From Homalodisca vitripennis (lineage: Eukaryota; Arthropoda; Insecta; Hemiptera; Cicadellidae), in the NCBI RefSeq assembly GCF_021130785.1, contig NC_060213.1, forward strand, positions 120,223,001-120,287,000: a stretch of 64,000 nt of DNA, in the 5' to 3' direction. The position numbers and the translations under genes were made by a program. Under the pieces are notes generated by a model that worked only from the letters and a program-made list of their open reading frames with translations, ran no database searches and had not been told where the DNA came from. Within the stretch, counting starts at the first letter, position 1, and every line of letters starts with the position of its first letter. Positions 12,601 to 25,570 of this stretch are shown piece after piece.

Positions 12601-13949
12601 TGAACTCGTTCTAAATTCCTTTGCAGAAAACAGATGGTAACACTGATAGAATATCTCTAGATAGTCCCCTCTCTGTTTATTCAACTACTCCACAGAAGCA
12701 CTCCCTGATCTCACTAATAACTGCAACAACTAAATTCACATAAATAAACCTCAAACGTTTCACTTCCGTAGGGAAACCTTTGAAATTATGTCGGCGAAAA
12801 ATTCTACACTTATTTTTAATGGACTCTCCGTGGAAAAACACTAATACATTGCATAATTGCTGCCAACACGTGTTATCATCCCTTAATTGCGGCTTAAAAG
12901 ACTGCATATAACTTTCTGATGCTGATTTATTATGTTTATTATTTATTTACGTTTCAGATGGTATTTTATTTGTGTTAAACAAATAAAATAATTTAAGATA
13001 TATAAGCACGATCTTATAGTTTGATATTATTACTTATTACAATTTAAAAAGATATTTACATTTATTAATCATGTCTGTTAAAAAATACAGATATACAACC
13101 ATCTAGAAAGCAGAATGTTACAACTCTGAGGCAACCTAAGAGAGTAAAACTTTGCCAGGCTACTGGAGGATAGGTATTGGTGACGCTTAGCAATATTCTT
13201 TGGAGAATCGTGCCCAATTATTGTCAATACGCCATTGAAAACACATTCTTGTCTATTTAGAAACTGTTCATATTGGTTCTAGAGAGTCCCGCATAAAGAC
13301 ACAGACATAGACAAACATAAAATAATAGGAATTCTGTCAGAACTCTTAGCGATGGCTACAATACACAATATTTTAAGTTTTTGCCTCAATATCTTTTCGA
13401 GGTACCTCCCTGAGCTCAAGGCTTTCCTAATTGCCATTGAATGACATCCTAAATTATCTAACTTAATATTCACTGTACACTGTATAAATAAAAGATATAT
13501 AACAGAATATCTAAAGACCCGACAAAACGTAACTTACGTCTTACTGACCGATCCAACAAAGTAAGTCCTTTATATGGGTCAAATGTCAGATGTTAAAATT
13601 CCAAATTACTGTACGTTGTTTCAATATTGTTTATTGTACCAGTTTTGCCATCACAGTACACATAGAACTAATATAAAAATATTCACTATCGCTCAACAAA
13701 ATTCCATGGAGGTACGTACATGCAATTACATATACACCATACATAACTTGGTGTATATATAGAAATGAAGCTGTGTGTTAACCTCTACAGGTCAGTTCAT
13801 TGTCAAGATATCGTAAGCACAGCCAGGCGGGCGGAGATGAACTCATTCCAGTCTCTTTTATGAGAGACTTTGCTACTGCTTAGTTAATAACATTTGGTTA
13901 AAACTTTTGACACTTCTTCGTATTTTTTTAACCTTGAATAAGATTGAGA
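9641..13949. other. No confident gene; long unannotated stretch
   Basis: Mostly AT-rich. Minus-strand ORFs at 10608-10790, 10792-10983 and 12677-12907 lie in locally more GC-balanced patches. An adjacent minus-strand stretch (12510-12630) stays open in another frame. None shows a recognised motif or convincing splice sites, so they are left uncalled. Confidence 0.45.
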
Positions 13950-14043
13950 GTCTCCTACCGCCTCCCAGTGGCCTGGTCTATGAATCAATATGTCGACAAA
14001 AATTCGTTACAAATGACATTATGTACCTTTTTTGACCATTATA

Positions 14044-14205
14044 GCCCCTGTGCTTATGCCGCCAACCTCTATGTATTAATCTCACCAGCCTACTGCACTT
14101 TTTTGCCAGCCCCCTGTGCTCCCTTTCCCAGGTCTCTGTGCTTTCTCGCCAGCCCCATGTGCTTATCTTTGCCAGTCCCCTGTGCTTAACTGATCGGTCC
14201 CCTGT
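14044..14205. repeat. C-rich minisatellite, ~22-bp unit, 7-8 units
   Basis: Units begin CCCCTGTGCTTAT or variants and end GCCAGC or variants. It is longer than the homologous minisatellite at 6555-6670, so copy number has changed since the enclosing repeat was duplicated. Confidence 0.75.
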
Positions 14206-14332
14206 GGTTGCATGGCCTTCCGATTACGTCTGGAATTACGTTACCAAACATTGTATCACTTCTTTTTTATCTAATGTATTTGTGAGGCTAGGTCCTGAAA
14301 AAAGACCTAAGCAAATTTTACTCAGAATATTG

Positions 14333-14626
14333 GTTGAATAGAATATTATACAACATCAGTGTCAACGTATATGGTATTTCATTAATATCGTATAATTTTA
14401 AAACAAACTTTAAAGAAAAAAGATAATAACTAAGAAGAATACTAATTGTAAGATTTTACTGTTAAATAACAAACTGTTTATAAGACGGGAAAAAACAAGT
14501 TTTAAGTATTGCAGACAGTGTCTTGAGAAATGGGAAGAAAGGCTTTTTATGTGGTAATTGCAACACTTGAAACTCTCAATGTTTGTGTTTGTGTTTTCCG
14601 TTACTGATCTTGCCCTGTAAGTGGCT
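14333..14626 (+). repeat. Left arm of a ~300-bp inverted repeat
   Basis: Begins GTTGAATAGAATATTATA and ends near GCCCTGTAAGTGGCT. Its reverse complement matches 15410-15713 along the whole length with scattered mismatches. It is absent from the homologous position in family B copy 1 (~6785), so it is an insertion. It encodes nothing. Confidence 0.8.
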
Positions 14627-15409
14627 AAAACATTATAAAAATCATTTTCCAATGACTTTTTAAATAAGCTATATATTTTATATTTTTATATAATAAATGA
14701 TTAATTAATAGATTACTTAGTACACTTTGTTAAATTAGTAGGAACAAAAGTTCTAACACATGTTATGAGATTAAATACCTTTGTCAACCGAGTCCTAAGG
14801 TACTCAGCTCTCAGAATCCAACATTTCAGTAGTCTCTGCCATATGCCAGCCATAAGTAACGTAGCCAACTGACGAACAGTTTCATCGTACTTTTGATTTG
14901 TAGAAATATGATAAAATATGAAAAATGAGAGTCGTACAAACACTTTCTATAGTGGTATTTCAGTTCTCACCACTTCGCTCTGTTTCCAAATTTTACCAAT
15001 TGTGCGTTACCTACACAATGTTTCTAGCCCATCTCTGTAACTTTTGTAACTATATGGAGTACTGATCACACAAGGGAGGCAATAGCCATAAAATAGGTGC
15101 TAACTTTACAAGATTAAATTCAGATAGAAGTGAAGAATTCTCTATCTTCAAAGTAAACGTCAAATGGGCATCATTTGTATCTTTATGGTTACAAATCATA
15201 CGAGGTTCTCTCAAGACGTTATACATTATCTTATATAAAAATCATGGTCAAATAGATTTCTTCTTCGTAGTCTTAAACATGTCTACATCTTTAACTTTCC
15301 TACAGCATTAACTGTTGCTGATGTTAATGTTGTTGATTAATTAGAAATTCAATGTTGTAAAAAGTAATGTCGGTTTCAAAAGTATATTTCCTTTTTTTTG
15401 TCAAGCAAG

Positions 15410-15713
15410 AGCTACTTAAAGGGCAACATCAGTAACTGAACACAAACACAACCATTGAGAGTTTCAAGTATTCCAATGAATATTATTACCACATAAAAAG
15501 CCCCTCTTCCCGTTTCTCACGAAACTGCCTGCAATAAATTAAACTTGTTTTTTCCGTCTTCTAAAAAGTTTTATCTGTAACAGTAAAATATTAAAATTAG
15601 ATTTATTCTTAGTTATTTTGTTTTTTTTTTCTTCAAAGGTTGTTTTAGTATTATATGGTATTAATGAAATACCACATACGTTGATACAGATCCTATATAA
15701 TATTCTATTCAAC
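15410..15713 (-). repeat. Right arm of a ~300-bp inverted repeat
   Basis: Reverse-complement partner of 14333-14626, ending TATAATATTCTATTCAAC. It sits just at the distal edge of family B copy 2. The pair could be terminal arms of a foldback element or two opposite insertions of one short (SINE- or MITE-like) element; absence of the left arm from copy 1 favours insertion. Confidence 0.8.
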
Positions 15714-17984
15714 TATCACAATACTTTTTATTATCTATATAATGAGCTGAAGAGGGGAAGACCGATTACAATTCACATAATTATATAATGGCTTTTATTG
15801 AGATTTATGTGTGGATAATTTTAGAGAATTTGTGAGAGCCCTTCCCCCCCACCAACCACAAAAACACAATTTGAAAACGAATTAGAAATAAAAATTGCCA
15901 ATTAAAATTCAGGTATACAATGTAAGTTAAGAAAATAGGAGTATTCCTATGACCTATACATATCCAAATATTATTTTAGATGGAATTATATGATTTGTTG
16001 AAAAAGGTAGAAACGTTTCCCGTATCTTTGGAATCTGAGGAACCTTCGATATTTACGAGTGAACGTTAATAACTCGATATTGTTTTCGTACGTTCACTTT
16101 CTTCTGGAACAGTCAGAAAATATATTCCCACTGCGGAATGTGATACATATATTTGAAAAATGAGTGTTTACTCCATAAACAAACTTTAATCCGATATCAT
16201 CCACGTTTATAGTGATTGATGTAACTTAACTCAGGATAATGTTTGGTGTTAATAACAAATACAATATTTTAAGGACTATAAAAAAACTATGTATTGGCAT
16301 TGTTCAAAATTCTCTTTTGTATCAAATGTTTTGAAATAGCAAAACAAATCGTAAACATTGTGTAACGATTACTTGTGCTGAAAGGGTTGGTCTGAAAGCA
16401 AATGTACATATAAACCTCAGCAATTTTATTACTGTTACTAACATACGTATGACGTATTTTCCACCTGCTGAGGAGGATGTAGAACAGTGCTCTCTATGAA
16501 CAGCTTTCTCTCAGCTGGTGTAAATAATATAAGACCGTCCATACTGGTAATATTATGCTGTTTTCTTGTCTTATGAAAATTATAGAAGACCATATGAAAG
16601 TGAAATAATTTCCCTTTTTTAATCAATTTCGTAAAATTGACTATTGTGAAACATAATTTGTATACAGCCAGTTCAATAAAAACTTTGCCTAATGCAAGAA
16701 CAATCGCCAGTTTTTTGACCGTAAATCCTAGTAAAGTGCTAAAACCAAAACAAACTTGAAGGAACATTGACTGTTGTTAGAAGTGCCCTTTTAAAGCACT
16801 TCAGATTCTTGCTGACTGCTAATATCATCGACCGTCAAACTGTCACAAGTCTGTCTCCTGACGGAAAAATTAATTTTTAAACTTTCTACGCGTTTTCCAG
16901 AATTGATTAACACTAGAAGTTGAGGGAAATAAGGAAACATTTAATTAAATAACCCACATATTGAGTAAAGTATTCTCCTTTGTTTTGTTTATCCTTAAGG
17001 GTGAAATATTCTTAGAAGTAACGTACAGTTAATTTGCTCCTATTATGGAAAATATTTTATTTAATAAGAGAAAATGGGGAACGGATAGATATACGAAAGT
17101 ACAGGAATGCCGAGAAGATCCTTAGTACGACAGCATTTACTCTACTTCCACAAGTGCAAAAGGTGAACCCACATAGTCCTCGCAAGTCACGTGATCTTAT
17201 TCGATCCAGGGTACAGTAATTCATATGGTTGTGTCAGATGACCAAGTTGGTAATTCTGGTAAAAACCCTAGTTGGGAAATCAGAAATTTTTTTTAAAACT
17301 CAGAGCGATGATAAGACAGCAAGTTGTTAGATTCTCTAACGCGGTTTGGAACAAAACCACCTTCAGTGATTGCGATGTATGTAATCCAGAGGCGAGCTGA
17401 TGGCATGACGTAAAAATAACCATCATAATTCTTAAAACGATAACATTAGTTTTGATGATACTCAATTTTCAACGACTGTCTCCTATTACTAAAATCTCCT
17501 CACACAACAGTCCATTCAGCGCCAGTTAATGTCACCACCAAATATTCCGTATAGCATCATAATGTTGACTACGTTGCTCATATGTTATATTTTTATATGA
17601 TGCACACACGAAATAATCAACTCCATAGACATCACCATACAAATTGCATTGATTTACAAATCTTCCGTCACAAGAGTGTATAAAATTATATAATGCATTC
17701 CCAGAATATATATAATTTGAAAACAAAATTAAATATGTTTAATAAAAATGCATAAAGCTCGAAAGATGTATTGTTCTCCGAACCATTATACACGAATTTA
17801 AGGAACAAAGCATAGTATAAATATTTAAATAAAAGTATATATAAAAATGTTATAAATTATAAAATATTGTAATGCTCGTAGGTTATACATCACGTTTTTT
17901 TTCAAATATTAGGAAGTTATTAAATTCTATAAAGATCTTAGTGTAATTATAAATGTTATTTATAAGAGTTGTAAGTAAAATCCC
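15714..17984. other. No gene seen
   Basis: AT-rich sequence. A 109-codon minus-strand ORF (16438-16767) starts with a hydrophobic stretch, but its length is within chance expectation for this window and no motif is recognisable. Confidence 0.45.
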
Positions 17985-18152
17985 CTTAAATAAATTAAGT
18001 TAAACCAAAATAAAGGAAAAATTACCATAATTAACTACACACGGTAGCTTATAAAATAGTATAACACGAAATGGTACAACGGATACCACCAGTAACGCTA
18101 GGATACTTGTACGTTACATACTGGTATTTACCACACCAAAGTAAACTAACTC
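17985..18152. repeat. Dispersed repeat family A, copy 2, left part
   Basis: Matches ~1790-1960, including GGTACAACGGATACCACC-like and GGTATTTACCACACCAAAG. It is cut off by the R1-like LINE insertion that follows. Confidence 0.65.
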
Positions 18153-19325
18153 ATTGTAAGATGCCCCACGACGTCTTCCTCGTAGGTTATGCTGATGACG
18201 TGGCTGCAGTCATCACGGCGAGGACTCCGGACTTGGCACAGTTACGCCTTAATCAATTATTAATGATTCGGTTCAATGCCTGGATGACGAGCCATGGACT
18301 TGAGCTGGCGATCGCCAAGACCGAAATCGTTATACTCACTCGACGGAGAATCTCCACTCTGATCTCTATGAATGTGGGGGGTGTCGAGGTTCGGACAAGG
18401 ACTGCGGCGAAGTACCTGGGTGTGTTACTCGACTGCCGTCTTCGGTATTGGGAGCAAATTCAGGCGGTGTGTGACAAAGCCTCTAAGGTGGTTATGTCTC
18501 TCGGCAGGCTGATGGCTAACGTAGGAAGCCCTAGGTCAAGTACGAGACGCCTCCTCATGTCTACTGTAAACTCAACCCTTCTGTATGGCGCAGAGGTTTA
18601 GGCGGGTGTCATGAGGATAAGGCGATACAGTCAAAAGCTGTTATCGGTACAGAGAAGAGCGGCACTTAGGGTCGCCTGTTCCTATCGCACCTTTTCCGGT
18701 TCGGCCGTGGCGGTCGTGGCTGGGGTGATCCCTATGGATCTGCTGGCCATCGAGAGACAGACCATCTTCCAGGAGGCTACCGAGCGGGGTAGAGAGGATG
18801 CCTTGACTGCTGCCAGGGTGGACACTCTGCAGGTTTGGTAGCGGAGGTGGACGGAAGGATCGGACGGTCGCTGGACCTTCCGTCTCATCCGAGAGCTTCT
18901 ATCCTGGATGGATCGTGGCCACGGGGAGAAATATTTCTACCTGTGTCAGTTCCTGACGGGGCACGGTTACTTTAGGAAGTACCTCTACAGGATGGTAAAA
19001 TTCAGGTCGCCTCGGTGTGCTTACTGGGCGGAGGAAGATGATGATGTTCATCACACCTTCTTCGCTTGCGGGCGCTTCACCGAGTCCAGGCGAACGCTCA
19101 CATGAGATCCTTCATCAGAAGCGTGAAGACGGATGCCTGGCTGACCCCTAGCTTCGGAAACAAGTAGCTTTGTCCTGGTTGGGACATAAGACACACGAAC
19201 CAGGCAAGATATCATCCGAAAGGATTCCGGCCTGGGCCCTCCGTGGCCCGTAGGGGGTTTAGTGGGTAGTCCGCAAGGGAGTCCCACACTCCGTGCGCAA
19301 ATGCATTCTCCCTACGTTAAAAAAA
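18153..19325 (+). pseudogene. R1-clade LINE 3' fragment (RT C-terminal half, tail domain, 3' UTR)
   Basis: A GC-richer island. Homology begins at ~18160 with HDVFLVGYADDVAAV, so the element is 5'-truncated just before RT motif C, whose YADD is intact. The same frame runs to the TGA at 19103-19105 and includes NAWMTSHGLELAIAKTE, KYLGVLLD and LTGHGYFRKYLYRM, ending in a Cys/His segment (C at the RSPRCAYW position, HHTFFAC) as in R1/TRAS-type elements. Only two nonsense changes interrupt it: TAG at 18599-18601 (where related elements commonly have Trp) and TAG at 18839-18841. No frameshift occurs, so the copy is fairly young. The 3' UTR (19106-19325) includes GGGGGTTTAGTGGGTAG and a short A-run at the end. 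Upstream in-frame codons from 18071 belong to the flanking repeat, not the element. Confidence 0.92.
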
Positions 19326-20050
19326 CCCCAATGTATCCTTACAATTTGTATAACACGAGGTATTGTATAGCAAAATAACTTTAGTCTTGTAATCATTTGT
19401 CACCGGTAATGCCTTGAGTAACTTCATATGAATGTTGTTCTTTAACTTATGTACAAGCACACTTTATTATTTTTCATTGCTTTGAATAAATATTATAAAT
19501 CAATACCAATATATTTAAATGAATAATTTTGCTCGCAGTGTAATCAATAACATGTTTCTGATGTAAATCACCTTTATTTAATGTTTGATATCAATTTAAG
19601 GGAAGTGTAAAGTAAATAAACAATCGGATTGAATCAATAGATATATTTGATGGTCAGTTAATGAGATCTGTGATTATTCACTAGCCAAACACAATTCTCT
19701 GCTTACTGTTTCAATATAGTTCCACCTTTAACTGTTTGCAATTACTGAAGCAGTATTTCAATGTTCTGAAAATACGTTATTTTAGTGGAAATGACAACGA
19801 AATGATAGTTACTTAAAAGTAAAAAGTAACTAACATCCTTAAGACAGTGTTTAACTCTAATAATTATAAATACTTCCCGGTATTTAGGAACAATAATCAC
19901 TCCCTCCTTGAGGTCACACCCTCCCTCTCTAACCTCCTCCTCGTTCTCAAACGTTGATCGCTCGTGTTTTTATTAAGAGACGTAAACTTGACAGCAATGT
20001 AGATCTTACGTTTTGTCGCAAGACATGAAGTCAAATTAAAGTATCTGAAA
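19326..20050. repeat. Dispersed repeat family A, copy 2, right part
   Basis: Resumes the match with ~1990-2690: TTGTATAACACGAGGTATTGTATA, ATAGATATATTTGATGGTCAG (~19638) and AGGAACAATAATCACTCCC (~19887). Together with 17985-18152 it shows that the R1-like fragment landed inside a pre-existing copy. Confidence 0.65.
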
Positions 20051-23000
20051 ACGTACTGATAAAGTTTGCACCGAGGAAATAGTAAAGTTTGTCTTTATAT
20101 AAAGACGGTAATTTTAATAACAAACATTTTAAGATAGTGTAATTTGACAAACAGTAGCCCTTTAAATGTTTAATTGACTTTGATTACAGTTTGATTTTCA
20201 AAGGCACCCCGTGGGTTAGGATTCTGGAAATTCTGGTGTATTCGTGTATAATAAATTTTTGGTAAATGGTTCTTTAGCTATTAATAGGAAGGGGACACAG
20301 GAATTACAGTGCAGTCATAATGAATTTGATACGTGACTTATAAATTCCAATAATACTACTAATTTTCAATTTATGATTACGTTAACAAATTAACGTATTT
20401 TTGGTAATAATTTTTAAACATGCTGTGCAATGATTTGGCATGGACAATTTTAAAACAGAAATGCCTGCAACGAATGGTAGAAGCAAAGTTTTATAGACTC
20501 GGTAAGCCTATACTCGCAAAACACAGGGCAGAGTTTAACAACCAAACCTTATCTTAAGTGACGATGAATTTTGTAAGAAGTTTTCTTGTAAAACACTTGA
20601 AACTCTTTCAGGCTACTAACAATGTCGAACCGTTACAGGTCTGACAGAATTGTCCTGTTTTTACTTTTCTGCACTTTTATTTACTTAGTAGGTATAAAGT
20701 AAGTACCTCAGTGGGATACCAAGTAATTCTCTGAAGTTACCATCAAAAAACCCTTTTCTAATGTTTGAAGAACACGTTCGGAGAAATCTGTAGCTATGTT
20801 TGCATCAGGACTCTCCCTCTGTAAATGTCTAATTGCATCTCTTAAATTATCCGAGATTTCAAGTGCATTGGTTCTATACCAAATTTGACCTGGACATTCT
20901 GATACAAACTGATTATTGTGCTAACTAATATAAACCCAAACATACTTAACACTGGCCTCGGTAACGCTCCCGACTAAGAACAAAGCTTGAACATTTGCAC
21001 GCGGAACTGTGTATTTACCGTACCAAAGTAAACTGTTTTAATTAATTACCCTCTGTTGGCAAAGGAAAGCTATTCTGACACTGAGAAATGTACCGAGATA
21101 ATTTGTCCTTGTTCTCCCCAAGGATGTACCATCTTCAACAGTTCCATTTCTCAATCATTCTGCCTAAATTTACATTATAATAAATTATTAGATACAAAAT
21201 ACCTGTTGATTAGCAAAAGTATTATATTTTCAAGCACATTTTGGTTAATGCTCGCAAGCATTATCTTAAATAGTTCACACGTTTCATTGGACAATTCAGT
21301 GGACGTTCAGAATTATTTACAACTTGAGTAATAATATTATATCAGTAGTAATCAAAACATTAATAAAACTATCGCGTAGGAGATCTATTATGAAAAAATT
21401 TTATTTTATTTGTCTACCTGTCTGTCTTTGCACACGTCTGACACGCTTGAATGCAAAATGACTCCAGAATGTTTCTTTAGATTAAGGCTCTGGAAGTTTT
21501 GTACACAATTGTTAATTCTAACAAATGCATTTTGTTCCAAATCTTATTTCGAAGATTCGTTGAAACAAAGAGACGCACCATCAGCTTTGGACTGAGAATT
21601 CATTTTACTAAACACAAAATGTTACTCTAAGTGATTAAAGTTGTTTATTGATGTTTTATTACATCTGTATTTACAACTAAATCTCGTGATATTGCTTAAG
21701 CAATAGTCTACTCATTCCTCAACATTTATAAATAAATGTAACAAATTAAGATACAAAGTTAAGTTAAATTTTTTTATTAAAAGACAGGATGAGTGCAACT
21801 ACATCCAGTTTCCGATAGTAACTGGGTGTTGAGAATGTACGAGGCATTGTGACATTCAGCGAAAGTGGATTGGACGCTGTTCACCTCTGTTATAGCTGGG
21901 GGAGGCGTTCTCTACAATCTCTCACATATTACATAACATCTTTCACTGTCTTGGTTATGTTGATTGATCATGATGTATTCGAAATAAAATATGTCATTAA
22001 AATCTTATATAGATGTAAAACATTTAGTTATTCCGCCCTTCATTATACATACAAAATAGAGTATGGATTAATTTTGCAAGAAAATATTTATCATTTTAGA
22101 ACAGAGATTTAGGCATATTGTCTTGCACGTTCGATCGAAATAAACTTAAGTTAACAATTCATTACAAACGCTGCTATTTTCTTGCCGTATGATGTATTAA
22201 TATCTAAATTCTAAGAAATTCATGATTGGAGAGTAGCCCGTACTTCCATATGCGAAAAACAGTAAATTTCATTTGTGTAGTTCATGTTAATAATCAAAGT
22301 AAAGATTAAAAAACTGTATTGAACATTACTTTGTTAAAGGATAATGCGATGACGTTTAGTTACAGGAGAGATACGATTATATACTACTATAATAATTCTG
22401 ATATACCTCCTGATACAATGGCCCTATATGCTTGAAATTTGATACATAGGTTCGGCTAGTTCAAAGAATAACGGTATTAAGTTTTTGTCAACAGATCATA
22501 TAGCATCCCGTCTATCTAGGTATAACCCTATCATTACCTTCTATCGGCTTGCTCGATATCCCTTTACATTATTTTTCTTCTCCGTTGTTGCTATACATTT
22601 TCCGATAATACTGATAAAAATTAAATTAAAAGTATATCCAAGTTTCTGACAGCACACTTTTCTCAGTGACAGACTATAGACTGACTACAGACAGACTACA
22701 GACAGGCTACAATGTGGTTACAAATTACAGACAGGCTATAGACAAAAAACTTGTTGATTGTGTTAACAGCCGTATAATGTAATTATAAGTTTGCAAGTTG
22801 TTCGTCATCCGAGTTGTGGCGAAACAATCTCAAAGTATAAGCTGTATGCACTTATATACACTTACCAAGTAGTGGAATTAGTTAAATATAAGATAAAATA
22901 ATAAACGTTGTTTCCGAAGATATATGCACGTTTCATAATTGCCATACTGTTACATGTATTCAATATAACTATTATGATAGGCAAACAGCAATATTTGTCC

Positions 23001-25560
23001 AATAGTTTTTCACTTATGATAAAAGGTCTTACAAAATCATTTACACCTAAATATAGAGAATAAAGTTATAATTTTTTGTTTAAATATTCACACAATAAGT
23101 TTTAAAAGTTATGAGGAGGCGCTGCAGCTTGATCATTATTGTAATGCACACATCAAATACAAAGTTAATATCTAACGTTGGCTGCAGATTCAAAGACTGT
23201 TGTAAAACACATCTTTGTTGGCTTTTGACTGAAGTGGTCCTTTTAGATAAACTGAACTATGGCACCAGAACCTTAGATCGGAATAAACTAAAGTAACGAA
23301 ATTAAACGTAGGTAAACAACTTTTTAACTCAAATAGGCTTTATAGACATGCGTTATTGTTTAATTTCTTGATCCGGGCCAAAACTCAGAATCAAAATTAC
23401 AAAGGGCCCCTTTATTCATTATACCATGTTCTGTAATTAACTTCTATATTTTAGGATTCCTCCACACTGGCCTAAAATATTTTTGCTTTTACTGAAATGG
23501 TTTAAAAAATATTATCGAGAAATTCAAGTTATTTCAAGATACTTATCAAAACTCTATCACTCTCCATCTTGAGATCCTCAAAATACTGCTATTTTAACTT
23601 AAATCTAAAATGATTCGGAAGTTTGGAATATTTTCAGTAATTATTACATAACTCAGGAGTGTTTAGAATGTAATTTGAAATAAACATGCCCACGATGTCC
23701 TTTATTTTCAGTAGGAAACTGCGAAAGAAGCCGCGCGTAACTATTAGTAACTAATTAAGCGAATAAGATTATTAATTGGAAATATAAAACAACTGGACAA
23801 AGAGAATATTAATATAACAATATCGCGTGATATATAAAATAATTCAAATGCCCATTGAGGAAAGATATAATTCATGTGCAACTAAGTAATAGTACATTGT
23901 ATTACTGAGTTGAAGACATCCATAATTTTTTATAGGTAGTTTGTACTTTATATATAAATACCTGACACGTTAATTTATTTATCCTCGCCGATAAGGAATG
24001 TAAACATCTACCATATCGAAACTTTGAAGCTGTAAATAGTCATAAGGACATGGTTGGTTTGTAAAACTAAAGAATCTTCTTGGTGAAACGCTCAGAATAA
24101 ATCAATTATCCCTCATATAAGAGGTGATTGTGCCTGGCAGACATTAAGTTAGAAATTACTGTTGTGACCGTGCTGCTACTATCGTAAATTTCACAAAACT
24201 GCATATAGTGAAGACATCAGCTTTCATAACCATATGAGAAAAAAGCAGTGCGATTACTGTATTCTATATCGCACATAACTGTTCTCTGTTGATATTTTTA
24301 AATGCTGTTACCTTAAATATTCAATAGATAATTAGCTAATGTTTGTATTAGATTGTGTATAATGTCTCAAAACATTTCATTATGGGTATATTTTATGTAG
24401 AAGTTTATATAATAACTTTGCAGAAATACGAACAACCACAATTTATTAATGTTTCATTTAATAAACTAGATCATCAAAGAAGTATATTACAAATTGAAAG
24501 TATATTTTTTCTAATGGAAGATCTTTTGAAAATACATAAAATGTATTTTAAAAAGTAATTAACAAAGCATTTATGAATTAGGGATTAATTTAATTATTGA
24601 GGGGGGAGAACACACGTTCACCATGTACCCCAAAACGGCACTTTTGGGGAGTAGGTGACATTTGTCAAAGACTTTCAAATATGAATCCTCCGAGCCGTAC
24701 TTCATTTTATAGGTTTGTCTATTAACTGATGATTTAGAAAAATTTTTAATTTATTTTGCTTATAGCATACAGAGTAGCCTAAGTTTTTAAAGTTGTATAG
24801 TTACATAATTTTTTTATTGTTACCTCAGAGTATCCAAAGAACAACTCTTTCTAAAAATGTGTTACAGTCACTTTCCAGCACATTTAAATTTTTTATAGTT
24901 CACATTAAGGGTATTTCTAACTCACTAAACGTAAAAAGTTCAATTAGCCGTGTATGGCTTTAATTTTATCTATTAATAACTCCCTTAAACTATCCTGTAT
25001 TATATGTCTGGCTATATCTTGGATAGTTGAAGAATCGGGACAGGTCTGCATAACCCTGTATAACATTAAGCATTTTACAAATTAAAATTTATTAATTTAT
25101 TTTGAAGAATTTCATAAATCAGTACAGTAAAAAAATTGTAAGAACTGTTGCTAAAACATCACAGCATTGTTGAAAACAATACCTTTTTGTACATACTATC
25201 TGTTTATATTTTCATTCTTTGTGTTCATTATTGTACATTAAACCAGAAAAAAAATTACGTCCATAGTTAGTACATACGTTATTGAAAAAATAATGTAATT
25301 GTGGATCGATACTTTTATTTATTAAATAATATCAAGATGTTTAGAAAATATTAAGAGGTCAATTAAAATGTTCAGATATCCGCAAACTTTTAAATACATT
25401 AATTTATTTTATGAATATAGGACAGGTTTAACTGCAGTATTTAATACCATATCATAATAATCGACAACAAAGGGACCCCAGGGGGAGAAATTTAGTCTGC
25501 TACCATTAGGTGTGGTTATGGGAGTGTTATGGACAAAAAATACTTTTTATTTAGATTAAT
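20051..25560. other. Long gene-free AT-rich stretch
   Basis: No supportable exon or element apart from small items listed separately. 20975-21025 holds a short match to family A (GTATTTACCGTACCAAAGTAAAC). 24629-24652 has an 8-bp inverted repeat, CCCCAAAA / TTTTGGGG. ORFs of 60-90 codons scattered here are at chance length. Confidence 0.45.
22667..22745. repeat. Short ~11-bp minisatellite
   Basis: Irregular repetition of ACAGACAGGCT / ACAGACTACAG-like units, six or so copies, partly degenerate. Confidence 0.6.
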
Positions 25561-25570
25561 TGATAACGAA

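Larger units (their letters stand above)
13950..15409. repeat. Dispersed repeat family B, copy 2
   Basis: Second copy of the repeat at 6400-7600. Matching blocks are the C-rich minisatellite (14044-14205), ACGTTACCAAACATTGTATC (~14238), CATATGCCAGCCATAAGTAAC-like (~14840), GTTACCTACACAATGTTTC (~15005) and GGCAATAGCCATAAAATAGG (~15078). A ~300 bp stretch (14333-14626) interrupts it relative to copy 1, which indicates a later insertion here. Confidence 0.65.

Noticed and set aside
12510..12907. Broken minus-strand coding sequence
   Set aside because: Two open segments are in different frames and neither resembles a known family; too little support for a pseudogene call.
16438..16767. 109-codon minus-strand ORF with a hydrophobic start
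   Set aside because: A few ORFs of this length are expected by chance in 128 kb of double-strand AT-rich sequence; no motif or splice context.
17190..17220. Possible tRNA B-box (TTCGATCC)
   Set aside because: No matching A-box, acceptor stem or cloverleaf could be built around it.
18682..18888. Minus-strand ORFs inside the R1-like fragment (also 19051-19287)
   Set aside because: They are antisense shadows of the GC-rich RT tail frame.
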